Of a stretch of DNA of 64,000 bases, positions 41,504 through 50,280 are shown piece by piece (position 1 is the stretch's first letter; every line of letters begins with the position of its first letter). The notes below the pieces were generated by a model that had not been told where the DNA came from, did no database searches, and worked only from the letters and a program-made list of their open reading frames with translations. The stretch is from an uncultured Bacteroidales bacterium (GTDB lineage Bacteria > Bacteroidota > Bacteroidia > Bacteroidales > Paludibacteraceae): contig CACWZZ010000009.1 of NCBI GenBank assembly GCA_902765485.1, positions 1-64,000 of the forward strand, read 5' to 3'. The translations under genes were made by a program, and so were the position numbers.

Positions 41504-43231
41504 ATGCAATATTCAATTAAAGAAGTATTTTCTCCTAAGTTATTTCAGACGCTACGCGGGTACACACGTAGCCAATTGGGTCAGGATACCTTGGCAGGTA
41601 TCATCGTGGGAATTGTGGCTATTCCGTTGGCAATCGCCTTTGGTATTTCGTCGGGTGTTGGTCCGACGGAAGGATTAGTGACCGCCATCATAGCGGGACT
41701 GATCATATCGGTTTTTGGCGGCAGCAAAGTGCAGATCGGAGGTCCGACAGGCGCTTTCATTGTGATCATCTATGGGATTATCCAGGAATTCGGATTAGGC
41801 GGGCTGATGCTCGCCACAGTAATGGCAGGTATCATATTGGTTATCATGGGTTTGACGCGGTTAGGAAACGTGATTAAGTTTGTGCCTTATCCTGTGATCG
41901 TCGGTTTCACGGCAGGTATCGCCGTGACGATCTTCAGCACGCAGATGAACGATTTCTTCGGGTTGGGATTAACGGACGTGCCAGCCAATTTCATCGAGAA
42001 ATGGCTCTATTACGGGTCGCATTTCCATGTAGAATGGTGGAGTTTCGGAGTGGGTGTATTCTCCCTGCTGGTCTGCATCGGGATGCCGTATATCACCAAG
42101 AAAATTCCGGGCAGTCTGGCGGCAATCATACTGGCGACGGCAGCGGTTTGGGCGCTAAAGCGTTTTGCTCCGGAGAGCTGGGGCGTAGCGGGAATACAGA
42201 CGATCAGCGACCTATACACTTTGCCTCACGGCATACCTGCTCCACATGTACCCAGCATTGAGGTAGCGGAAGGCGAAACAATCATCAGCACGATAGAGAA
42301 ACTCTTCCCCGCCGCTTTCACAATCGCTATGTTAGGCGCGATAGAGAGCCTGCTGTCAGCGATGGTGGCGGACGGCGTGATCGGCGACAAGCATAACTCG
42401 AACACGGAATTGATTGCCCAAGGCATGGCGAATATCGTGGTGCCATTCTTCGGCGGTATTCCTGCGACGGGAGCTATCGCACGCACGATGACGAACATCA
42501 ACAACGGCGGTCGCAGCCCGATTGCGGGCGTGGTACATGCCGCGGTACTGCTGATGGTGCTGCTTTTCATGGGCAGTCTGGTAGGCATGATCCCGATGTC
42601 CTGTCTGGCGGCAGTACTGATTATGGTCGCTTATTCGATGAGCGGCTGGAAGACAATCGTAGGACTGATCAAGCACCCGAACCGCGACCTTTGGGTACTG
42701 CTGATCACCTTCTTCCTGACGGTGATCTTCGACCTGACGGTAGCCATCGAAGTAGGTATATTGCTGGCGATGGTACTATTCCTTATGCGTACGAACGAGG
42801 AAACGCATATCCGCACTTTCCACGACGAGATCGACCCGAACGAAGACACGGAGAGCGGACAGAATCTGGAGCACCTGACGATCCCTGCGGGCGTAGAGGT
42901 ATATGAGATCGACGGACCGTATTTCTTCGGTATAGCGAACCGGTTTGATGACGTGATGAGCCATGTGAGCAGCGAGAAATATCCGATTCGCATCATCCGA
43001 ATGAGAAAAGTGCCGTTCGTGGATTCGACGGCGATGCACAACCTGTCTATGCTGATCCAACGGTCGCACAAAGAAGGCATGACGATTATCCTGTCGGGCG
43101 TGAACGACCACGTTCACAAACAACTGCTGCAAGGCGGTATCGAGCAGCAGATGGACCCGCACAATATATGCGCAAATATCCATTTTGCGCTGCGCAGAGC
43201 GGAGGATATTATTGAGAAAATTGAGAATTGA
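41504..43231 (+). CDS. SulP-family anion permease with STAS domain
   Basis: A 575-residue inner-membrane transporter. The N-terminal part has the SulP signature and about 10-12 membrane segments (AGIIVGIVAIPLAIAFGISS, GGPTGAFIVIIYGII). A C-terminal STAS domain begins at ~435 (AGVEVYEIDGPYFFGIANRF, PFVDSTAMHNL). It would import sulfate, bicarbonate or a related anion. The last codons (EKIEN) run into a TTGAGAA heptamer array. Start 41504 follows the promoter by 18 bases. Confidence 0.93.
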   Translation: MQYSIKEVFSPKLFQTLRGYTRSQLGQDTLAGIIVGIVAIPLAIAFGISSGVGPTEGLVTAIIAGLIISVFGGSKVQIGGPTGAFIVIIYGIIQEFGLGGLMLATVMAGIILVIMGLTRLGNVIKFVPYPVIVGFTAGIAVTIFSTQMNDFFGLGLTDVPANFIEKWLYYGSHFHVEWWSFGVGVFSLLVCIGMPYITKKIPGSLAAIILATAAVWALKRFAPESWGVAGIQTISDLYTLPHGIPAPHVPSIEVAEGETIISTIEKLFPAAFTIAMLGAIESLLSAMVADGVIGDKHNSNTELIAQGMANIVVPFFGGIPATGAIARTMTNINNGGRSPIAGVVHAAVLLMVLLFMGSLVGMIPMSCLAAVLIMVAYSMSGWKTIVGLIKHPNRDLWVLLITFFLTVIFDLTVAIEVGILLAMVLFLMRTNEETHIRTFHDEIDPNEDTESGQNLEHLTIPAGVEVYEIDGPYFFGIANRFDDVMSHVSSEKYPIRIIRMRKVPFVDSTAMHNLSMLIQRSHKEGMTIILSGVNDHVHKQLLQGGIEQQMDPHNICANIHFALRRAEDIIEKIEN

Positions 43232-43238
43232 GAATTAT
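43211..43238. repeat. Heptamer array at the end of the SulP gene
   Basis: ATTGAGA/AATTGAG units span the last five codons and the stop codon. Confidence 0.75.
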
Positions 43239-43297
43239 TTAAGAAAAAAACATTGCCAATTTTTAATTAATTATATTAACCCTAAAAAATTAACACT

Positions 43298-43849
43298 ATG
43301 GTAAAGAAATTCATTTGCCCGATCTGTGGTTATGTACACGAGGGCACAGAGGCACCGGAACGCTGTCCGCAATGCAAACAAGTAGTAGAATGGAAAGTAG
43401 CAGACGAGAGCAAAGGTCTGCAGTTCGCATGTGAGCACGTAGTTGGCGTGGGCCGCGAGGTAGAAGATCCTATTATTCACGATGGATTGCGTGCGCATTT
43501 CATGGGCGAATGTACGGAAGTGGGTCAGTACCTGGCTATGGCTCGTCAAGCCGACCGCGAGGGTTATCCCGAGATCGCTGCTGCATTCCGCAAATATGCG
43601 TACGAAGAGGCAGACCACGCATCGCTGTTCGCAGAGATGTTAGGCGAAGTTGTATGGGACACCAAGACGAACCTGGAGAAACGAATGATGGCTGAGGCAG
43701 GTGCATGCGAAGACAAACTGAACATCGCTAAGCGCGCGAAAGAGTTAGGTCTCGATCCTATCCACGACGCCGTACACGAGATGGCTCGCGACGAAGCACG
43801 TCACGGCAAAGGTTTCGAAGGATTGTTTAAGCGTTATTTCGGAAAGTAA
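43298..43849 (+). CDS. Rubrerythrin-type peroxidase with N-terminal rubredoxin
   Basis: A 183-residue cytoplasmic protein. Residues 1-35 form a rubredoxin-like iron centre (FICPICGYVHEG, RCPQCK). The rest is a ferritin-like di-iron domain with E/ExxH motifs (EEADHASLFAEM, MARDEARHGKGFEGLF). The rubredoxin-first order is the reverse-rubrerythrin layout. It would reduce hydrogen peroxide using NADH-linked donors and so protect an anaerobe from oxygen. Its TAA stop abuts the stop of the convergent mnmA gene with no intervening base. Confidence 0.92.
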   Translation: MVKKFICPICGYVHEGTEAPERCPQCKQVVEWKVADESKGLQFACEHVVGVGREVEDPIIHDGLRAHFMGECTEVGQYLAMARQADREGYPEIAAAFRKYAYEEADHASLFAEMLGEVVWDTKTNLEKRMMAEAGACEDKLNIAKRAKELGLDPIHDAVHEMARDEARHGKGFEGLFKRYFGK

Positions 43850-44980
43850 TCAGTTGATTATTATACCGCCGCCGATGAGTAGGTCGTTTTGGTAAAAGAC
43901 GACCGACTGACCGGGGGTGACGCCCCAGACAGGAGAGGTGAATTGCAGACAAACCTCTCCCCCATCCCCTCCCTCCAAGGGAGGGGTGTTTTTTTGTATG
44001 ACTACTTCGACGGGCGAAGTACGATAGCGAATCTTCGCCAGCAGCGGTTGGTCGGGACGGTAAGGCCGCAGCGGCGTGACGAGGCGGAAACGGAGCGAAG
44101 AAGCGTACATATCTTCATTCGAGCCGAGCGTGACACGATTAGACGCGGCGTCAATATGGGTGACGTACGCCGGATGTCCGAGCGCAATACCAAGCCCTTT
44201 GCGCTGGCCGATGGTATAGTTGACGAAACCGGAATGAGTGCCCAAGACATGCCCCTCCGCGTCCACGTACTCGCCCGCGTGCACGCGTTCATTAAAATCA
44301 GGCACGCTCGCGCGCAGGAAAGAACGGTAGTCGTCATCGGGGATAAAGCATATCTCTTGGCTCTCGCGCTTCTTCGCCAGAGACTCATAGCCGTGCGAAC
44401 GGGCAATCTCCCGCACTTGGTCCTTGGTGAGATCTCCGAGGGGGAAGAGGGTGCGACGCAGCTGCTCCTCGGTCAGCATCCAGAGGAAATAAGTCTGGTC
44501 CTTATGGGTGTCGGCAGCCGCCGTGAGATAGACATGTCCGTCGCGTTCGGCGATCCGCGCATAATGGCCGGTAGCGATATAGTCGCAGCCCATCTCGTCC
44601 GCCACACGAAGGAGTTCCCCCCATTTGATGGCATGATTGCACAGAACGCAGGGGTTCGGCGTGCGACCGGACATATACTCATCGATGAAATTAGAGATGA
44701 CGCACCGGCGGAACGGGTCGCGGAAATCAACGATATGATGCTCAAACCCCATTCGCTCGGCATTGTGCTTGGCTTCCATAATGGACTCGATCGTGCAGCA
44801 ACCTTTCTCCTTGGCGAGGCACGATTCCTTGATGCTATCATACGTGCGGAACGTGACACCCACGATTTCATATCCCTGCTCCATCAGAAGCATGGCAGAG
44901 ACGGTGGAGTCTATACCGCCGGACATGCCGAGCAAAACCTTGGGTTTTGCATTTAATATTTGAGATTTGAGATTTGACAT
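43850..44980 (-). CDS. mnmA: tRNA-specific 2-thiouridylase MnmA
   Basis: A 376-residue enzyme that thiolates U34 of tRNA-Lys, Glu and Gln. It has the ATP-binding LLGMSGGIDSTVSAMLL, the catalytic cysteines in TPNPCVLCN and near FxxxxC of GYESLAKKRESQEICFIPDDDY, and the C-terminal TPGQSVVFY. The start (44980) is inside a TTTGAGA heptamer array, and the first eight residues SNLKSQIL are array-coded. Another ATG one repeat block earlier is out of frame. A family-A palindrome encodes the insert NTPPLEGGDGG before the C-terminal motif, a region that is shorter in typical MnmA. Confidence 0.95.
   Translation of the reverse strand: MSNLKSQILNAKPKVLLGMSGGIDSTVSAMLLMEQGYEIVGVTFRTYDSIKESCLAKEKGCCTIESIMEAKHNAERMGFEHHIVDFRDPFRRCVISNFIDEYMSGRTPNPCVLCNHAIKWGELLRVADEMGCDYIATGHYARIAERDGHVYLTAAADTHKDQTYFLWMLTEEQLRRTLFPLGDLTKDQVREIARSHGYESLAKKRESQEICFIPDDDYRSFLRASVPDFNERVHAGEYVDAEGHVLGTHSGFVNYTIGQRKGLGIALGHPAYVTHIDAASNRVTLGSNEDMYASSLRFRLVTPLRPYRPDQPLLAKIRYRTSPVEVVIQKNTPPLEGGDGGEVCLQFTSPVWGVTPGQSVVFYQNDLLIGGGIIIN
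43951..43990. repeat. CT-rich palindromic element inside mnmA
   Basis: A CCCCTCCCTCCAAGGGAGGGG palindrome preceded by AAACCTCTCCCCC, as in the copy at 53021. It is in frame and encodes NTPPLEGGDGGEV. Confidence 0.88.
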
Positions 44981-44997
44981 TTGAGATTTGACATTTA
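44956..44997. repeat. Heptamer array at the mnmA start
   Basis: About five TTTGAGA/TTTGACA units. Two contain ATG on the minus strand; only the second is in frame with mnmA. Confidence 0.85.
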
Positions 44998-46857
44998 TTG
45001 CTGCATTTCTACAAGTTTGGTATAATAGCCGCCGAGGGCGTATAGTTCATCGTGGGTGCCGCGCTCCACGATCCGTCCCTCATGCAAGACGCAGATGAGG
45101 TCGGCATGGCGGATAGTAGAGAGGCGATGGGCTACGACGAGCGTTGTGCGGTCTTTCATCAGGTGCTCCAACGCCTCCTGCACAAGCCGTTCGGATTCGG
45201 AGTCAAGCGCCGAAGTAGCTTCATCGAGGATGAGGATCGGCGGATTCTTGAGGATCGCCCGCGCTATACTGAGTCGCTGGCGCTGCCCGCCGGAGAGACG
45301 CGAACCGCGGTCGCCAATAACCGTATTATACCCATCGGGCATGTCGGCGATGAACTCATGTGCATTGGCGATGCGCGCAGCCTGTTCCACAGCCTGCTGC
45401 CACGTCATGCCGGACGGCGCAGGAAGCGAAGTATCCACACCGAAAGTGATGTTATTATAGACCGTGTCGTTGAAAAGGACAGGCTCTTGGCAAACGATGC
45501 CCATGAGGGAGCGCAGGTCGCGGGTCGCAAAACGGCGGATGTCAACTCCGTCGATACATACCGCGCCGGTAGTAGGGTCATAGAAGCGCGGAACAAGATC
45601 CGTGAGGGTCGTCTTGCCACTGCCGGACTGCCCGACAAGAGCGACCATCTTGCCTTTAGGCACTTCCAGACAGATATCCGAGAGCACCTCGCGCTCCGGG
45701 ATATACGAGAAAGAGACATGATCAAAAGTTATCGCGCGCTCAAAGGCGACCGGCAGCGGTGACTCGGGTTCGGCGATATTCGATTCCGCCGCAAGGAGCG
45801 CGTCAATACGCTCGATAGACGCCATGCCGCGGCGGATACCATAGGCAGCCTTCGAGAGGTCTTTGGACGGATTGATGATCGAATAGAAGATCACCAGATA
45901 ATAGATGAACGTGGAGGCGTCTATCGTAGCATGGTCGGAGAGGATGAGCAGTCCGCCGAACCACAGAATGACTGCGATGAGGGCTGTTCCGAGGAACTCA
46001 GAGAGAGGGTGCGCCAAGTAATAACGGCGGTTGATGCGGTTGAACGTAGCGCGGGTAGCATTGATCAGCGTCTCGAACCGCGCACGCAGTTTATTTTGGG
46101 CATTGAATCCCAAGATGACACGCAGCCCCAGAAGGGTCTCGTCGATGGACGAAAGTATCTCTGCATTCTGCTCCTGTCCGCGCGTAGAAGCACGCTTGAG
46201 GCTGCGCCCGAGGCGACCGATAAGGAAGACCGAAAGGGGCATGAGAAGGAGCACAAAAAGGGTCAACTGCCAAGAGATGACAAAGAGGGTGATGAGATAG
46301 ACGAAGATCATAATCGGATCCTTGAAGAGGATATCCAAAGCAGACATGATCGACGCCTCGACCTCGGAGACATCATTCGTCATGCGGGAGATCACATCTC
46401 CGCGCCTTGCCTCCGTGAAATAGCCCATCGGCAGGGAGAGAATCTTATCATACAGTTGTTGCCTCAGATCGCGCAAGACACCCGTTCGGATGGGCACCAT
46501 GAAATAGTTCGCCAGCCATGCCGCTCCGCATTTGAGTCCGGTCATAAGAACCAAGAAAGCACCCAAGAGAAGCAAGACATAACTCGCTCCATGCAGCGCA
46601 ATCTGGTCATTCAGCAGGCAATAGAGGTTAGTTCGCACCGCCGCAATCGTCTCCTGCAAGCCATGGACGGAAGAGAGGTCAGTCCATTGCACTTCGACAG
46701 AGGTCAGACCGAACAGAATACGCAGCACAGGGATGATCGCTGCAAAAGAGAAGAGCGAGAGCACCGTGGAGAGCATATTGAACAAGATGTTCAATGCCAT
46801 CAAGCCTCGGTATGGCGAGACAAAGCGACGGAGGATATTATTGGCGGAGAGATTCAT
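44995..46857 (-). CDS. MsbA-like ABC exporter (permease-ATPase)
   Basis: A 620-residue half-transporter: six membrane segments in residues ~15-310, then an ATPase domain with Walker A ALVGQSGSGKTT, signature RLSGGQRQRLS and Walker B PPILILDEATSALD. The neighbour lpxK and the fold point to lipid A flipping across the inner membrane (MsbA), though other lipids are possible. Start 46857 overlaps the lpxK end by 20 bases; two earlier ATG codons would lengthen the overlap. It is followed by mnmA after 14 bases. Confidence 0.88.
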   Translation of the reverse strand: MNLSANNILRRFVSPYRGLMALNILFNMLSTVLSLFSFAAIIPVLRILFGLTSVEVQWTDLSSVHGLQETIAAVRTNLYCLLNDQIALHGASYVLLLLGAFLVLMTGLKCGAAWLANYFMVPIRTGVLRDLRQQLYDKILSLPMGYFTEARRGDVISRMTNDVSEVEASIMSALDILFKDPIMIFVYLITLFVISWQLTLFVLLLMPLSVFLIGRLGRSLKRASTRGQEQNAEILSSIDETLLGLRVILGFNAQNKLRARFETLINATRATFNRINRRYYLAHPLSEFLGTALIAVILWFGGLLILSDHATIDASTFIYYLVIFYSIINPSKDLSKAAYGIRRGMASIERIDALLAAESNIAEPESPLPVAFERAITFDHVSFSYIPEREVLSDICLEVPKGKMVALVGQSGSGKTTLTDLVPRFYDPTTGAVCIDGVDIRRFATRDLRSLMGIVCQEPVLFNDTVYNNITFGVDTSLPAPSGMTWQQAVEQAARIANAHEFIADMPDGYNTVIGDRGSRLSGGQRQRLSIARAILKNPPILILDEATSALDSESERLVQEALEHLMKDRTTLVVAHRLSTIRHADLICVLHEGRIVERGTHDELYALGGYYTKLVEMQQ

Positions 46858-47851
46858 GGACATATCTGAGTATCTGACGATCAAAAGTCTCTTGGGGCGT
46901 GTAGAACCGTATTGCTATGGGGAGCGCGACGAGGCGTATATGTTGCTGCTCCAACCGTTCAAGAAGGTCAGTAGCCTGCAAACGGGGGAGATCTTTCTCG
47001 GTAGTAAGCACCCAGTCGCACCGACTCGCGCGGTCGAGTATAGTCTCTACATCCGCGGGGCTATAGTTATGGTGGTCAGGGAAAGCGAGGAGTTGCGCAT
47101 TGGGGTATTGCGCGCGCACATGGTCAAAGAGGTAATGAGGTTGCGCAATGCCGCATAGAACAAGCGGCGTGCCTTTTTCCTCCATAGGGGGATACTGAAT
47201 ACCGGCGAAATGGAGCAGCTGGTATGTCGGCAGATGGAGCCTATTATCCACCACGCGCATGTCTATCGGACGGATCGTGTCCGGACATTTGGTCACAACG
47301 ACCGCGTTTGCGGTCAGCGCTCTGGAGGGGAGGTCGCGCAGCCTGCCCCAAGGGAGCATGTGGTCGTCTATATAAAGCCGATCATAGGCGGTCAGTAGGA
47401 CGGTGAAACCGGACCGCAGGGCGCGGTGCTGCATGGCATCGTCCAAGACGACCACGTCGAGATGCGAAAGCTGGCGGCGGAGCTGTTTGACTCCGCGTAC
47501 GCGGTTCTCACACACCGCAATCGGCACTTCGGGAAAAGCGCGATGGAGCTGCATCGCTTCGTCGCCGATCGTTTCGACCGAAGCGTTCTGATCCGCCATG
47601 ACGAAGCCGCGCGACGAACGCTTATACCCGCGCGAGAGGATCGCAGGGTGGTAACCGCGGTCCAAGAGGAGACGGACTATATACGCCGTCATAGGCGTCT
47701 TACCTGTCCCCCCCACCGCCAAGTTACCCACGCAGATCGTGGGCACCGGGACGGTGAAGGAGGGCAAGAGATGCCTGTCATACAGGACATGGCGGATCAC
47801 CACACCTGCGGCGTAGAGCCAAGAGAGCGGGATGTGAAGAGCATTCAGCAT
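46838..47851 (-). CDS. lpxK: Tetraacyldisaccharide 4'-kinase LpxK
   Basis: A 337-residue inner-membrane enzyme that phosphorylates the lipid A precursor. The N-terminal membrane stretch and P-loop VGNLAVGGTGKTP are present, followed by LSRGYKR and VVVLDDAMQHR, all typical of LpxK. It sits between sppA and the exporter gene in an envelope-related operon. An ATTCAGC heptamer array lies just upstream and touches its first codons (MLNAL). Confidence 0.95.
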   Translation of the reverse strand: MLNALHIPLSWLYAAGVVIRHVLYDRHLLPSFTVPVPTICVGNLAVGGTGKTPMTAYIVRLLLDRGYHPAILSRGYKRSSRGFVMADQNASVETIGDEAMQLHRAFPEVPIAVCENRVRGVKQLRRQLSHLDVVVLDDAMQHRALRSGFTVLLTAYDRLYIDDHMLPWGRLRDLPSRALTANAVVVTKCPDTIRPIDMRVVDNRLHLPTYQLLHFAGIQYPPMEEKGTPLVLCGIAQPHYLFDHVRAQYPNAQLLAFPDHHNYSPADVETILDRASRCDWVLTTEKDLPRLQATDLLERLEQQHIRLVALPIAIRFYTPQETFDRQILRYVHESLRQ

Positions 47852-47864
47852 TCAGAATTCAGCT
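47841..47864. repeat. Heptamer array (ATTCAGC) before lpxK
   Basis: Three units span the 13-base gap between sppA and lpxK and the first codons of lpxK. Confidence 0.8.
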
Positions 47865-49640
47865 TTATTTAATAGTGACTTCGGGCATGAGCGCCATGAC
47901 ACGAGGTTTGGAGCAGAACTCGCGCACTTTCATCACCAGACGCTCCTCCTCGGTGGTATTATCCAGCATCTTGAGCAGTTCCTCATACGGGTCTGCTTTC
48001 TCCGGATAATAGCTCAGGCGGTAGTTCTCCAGTCCGGCAAGGGCAACGGCTTTGGCGATCGCGTCGTCTATATTACCCATCTCGTCCACGATACCTATTT
48101 CCTTACCTTTGGTTCCGAGCCATACACGCCCTTCGCCGATCGACTTGATATAGTCTTGCTCCACATGGCGTCCAGCAGCGCAGCGGGAGGTGAAGAGGTC
48201 ATAGCCGCGCTCCACCATGGTTTGCATCAGGGCACGTTCCTCCGGGTTCATACCTTTCAGAACCATGTTACCCTGAAGGTCCGAATGTTTATTGGTAGCA
48301 ATACCGTCGATGTCCAGACCCACTTTTTCGCGCAGTTTGGACACATTAGGCACAGTACCGAAAATACCGATTGAGCCGGTGAGAGTAGTCGGTTCGGCGT
48401 AGATATAGTCTGCGCCGCAAGAGATATAATAACCTCCGGAAGCCGCGTAGTCACCCATCGAAACAACGACAGGAATACTGTCCGCTTTGATATTCTGGAT
48501 GGCATGCCAGATCTGTTCGCTGGCGTCGGCTGATCCACCCGGGCTGTTGACGCGCAGAACGAGGGCTTTGACCTCATCGTCCTTGCGGATCTTCTTGAGA
48601 GTTTTCACCACGTCTTTTCCCACAATTCCGTCTCCCGTCTCGTCGGTGATCTCACCTTCGAGATAGAGGACTGCCACTTTATTCTTCGCCTTGGACTCCG
48701 GGCGTTTCACCTGTGCCAGTTTGGAGGTAGTGATCATATTATAGTCCTTCGTGCCGGTATAGACACGCAGCAGGCTGTCCATATCCTGGGTATAAACGAT
48801 GGTATCCACGAGCCCTGCTGCGATCTGGTCTTGAGCAGGTTGAAGTCCCATATAACGGTCTGCCAGCGCGTCCAGTTGGTTCACCGGAAGATGGCGGGCA
48901 GCGGCGACAGCCGATTTATACTCTTCCCAGATGCCGCTCATATACTCCATGGTCTGTTTGCGATCCGCCTCTGACATAGAGGTAAGGAAGAAGGGTTCTA
49001 CAGCCGATTTGAACGTACCGACCTTGAGGATTTGCATCTCCACACCGATCTTCTCCATGACGCGGGTGTAGTACATCTTCTGCGCCGCAAGACCATTCCA
49101 TTCTACTGCGCCGGTGGGGTCGAGACAAATGCGGTCGGCTACCGAAGCAACATAATAGTTGGTCTGACCATAGCTTTTAGCCGAAGCGATCACCCATTTG
49201 CCGGAAGACTTGAAGTCCAAGAGTGCGTCGCGGATAGCCTTCGCCGAAGCCGGCGCCATGGCCAACTCTGCGCCATCGAGCCATATACCGAGGATCTTGT
49301 CGTCATTTTTAGCCAGACGGATGTTGCTGAGGATCTCATCCAGACCAACCGTCTCTTCCTGAGCGTACGAGCCGTAGGGCACGGAGCCCATGAGCGAAGC
49401 GAAGGGGTTGGCTTCTTGGGCTTGCTCAACGAGCGTTCCTTTCAGTTGAAGCCGATAGACCGATTTGTCCTGCAGCGTGACGGTAGAGGACGAGAAAATG
49501 TCGCCCATGATCCATCCGAGGATGGCACTACAAATGAAATAGACAGCAAAGAAGATGAGGCAGCCCCCGAGGCAGCCTACTCTGCGCCGCGGACGAGCCT
49601 CGCCGCCCTGCGCTTGGGTGTTTTGATTGAATAAAGCCAT
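47865..49640 (-). CDS. sppA: Signal peptide peptidase SppA, 67-kDa type
   Basis: A 591-residue membrane protease that degrades cleaved signal peptides. It has one membrane segment at ~27-46 (GCLIFFAVYFICSAILGWIM) and two S49 domains. The general-base lysine lies in VIASAKSYGQ (~196) and the nucleophile serine in DYAASGGYYIS, followed by TTLTGSIGIFG. It starts 4 bases past the RNase HII stop. Confidence 0.95.
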   Translation of the reverse strand: MALFNQNTQAQGGEARPRRRVGCLGGCLIFFAVYFICSAILGWIMGDIFSSSTVTLQDKSVYRLQLKGTLVEQAQEANPFASLMGSVPYGSYAQEETVGLDEILSNIRLAKNDDKILGIWLDGAELAMAPASAKAIRDALLDFKSSGKWVIASAKSYGQTNYYVASVADRICLDPTGAVEWNGLAAQKMYYTRVMEKIGVEMQILKVGTFKSAVEPFFLTSMSEADRKQTMEYMSGIWEEYKSAVAAARHLPVNQLDALADRYMGLQPAQDQIAAGLVDTIVYTQDMDSLLRVYTGTKDYNMITTSKLAQVKRPESKAKNKVAVLYLEGEITDETGDGIVGKDVVKTLKKIRKDDEVKALVLRVNSPGGSADASEQIWHAIQNIKADSIPVVVSMGDYAASGGYYISCGADYIYAEPTTLTGSIGIFGTVPNVSKLREKVGLDIDGIATNKHSDLQGNMVLKGMNPEERALMQTMVERGYDLFTSRCAAGRHVEQDYIKSIGEGRVWLGTKGKEIGIVDEMGNIDDAIAKAVALAGLENYRLSYYPEKADPYEELLKMLDNTTEEERLVMKVREFCSKPRVMALMPEVTIK

Positions 49641-49644
49641 ATTA

Positions 49645-50256
49645 TTAAATTTTTAAATTAAACGTCATTCGGTGGTACGGTGTGGGTCCGTATTGGCGGA
49701 GAGCAGCATAGTGTTCCGCCGTAGGGTAGCCTTTGTTGGACGCCCATCCGTATTGGGGGTATTCGTTGTGCAGCCGCAGCATATAGTCATCCCGATAGGT
49801 TTTGGCGAGGACCGAAGCCGCGGCGATGGACATATAGGTAGCGTCGCCGTGGACGACTGTGTGCGCCGGAATCTCCAGCAGTTTCCCATCCGGCACATAG
49901 GGTTTCCATTTATTGCCGTCCACGAGTATGTGTTGCGGCCGGATGGTCAGTTTGTCCAACGCCCGCTGCATACCGAGGATGGAGCATTGGAGTATGTTTC
50001 GTTCGTCTATCTCTTGCGCGCTCACTTCGACCACCGCCCAAGCGAGTGCTTCCCGCTCGATGACAGGGCGCAAGGCATAGCGCTGTTTGTCGGTCAGTTG
50101 CTTTGAGTCATTGAGTTCCGCGAACTCAGGCACCTGCATGGCATGGTCGGGATCCAAGATCACCGCCGCGCAGAAGACGCTGCCAGCCAGCGGTCCTCGT
50201 CCCGCTTCGTCGCAACCGGCTTCCAAGACATTATGTATCATGCAGGGTTTCAGCAT
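49645..50256 (-). CDS. rnhB: Ribonuclease HII
   Basis: A 203-residue RNase HII that removes RNA from RNA/DNA hybrids and misincorporated ribonucleotides. EAGCDEAGRGPLAGSV holds the first catalytic Asp and Glu; LVDGNKW and AAASVLAKTYRDD complete the site. Start 50256 gives the usual distance of 16 residues to the DEAGRG motif; a start at 50241 is also possible. A CAGTATT heptamer array lies immediately upstream. Confidence 0.95.
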   Translation of the reverse strand: MLKPCMIHNVLEAGCDEAGRGPLAGSVFCAAVILDPDHAMQVPEFAELNDSKQLTDKQRYALRPVIEREALAWAVVEVSAQEIDERNILQCSILGMQRALDKLTIRPQHILVDGNKWKPYVPDGKLLEIPAHTVVHGDATYMSIAAASVLAKTYRDDYMLRLHNEYPQYGWASNKGYPTAEHYAALRQYGPTPYHRMTFNLKI

Positions 50257-50280
50257 TCAGTATTCAGTATTCAGCTATCA
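50250..50280. repeat. Heptamer array (CAGTATT) at the rnhB start
   Basis: Four units between the TamL-like stop and the rnhB start, running into the first rnhB codons. Confidence 0.82.
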
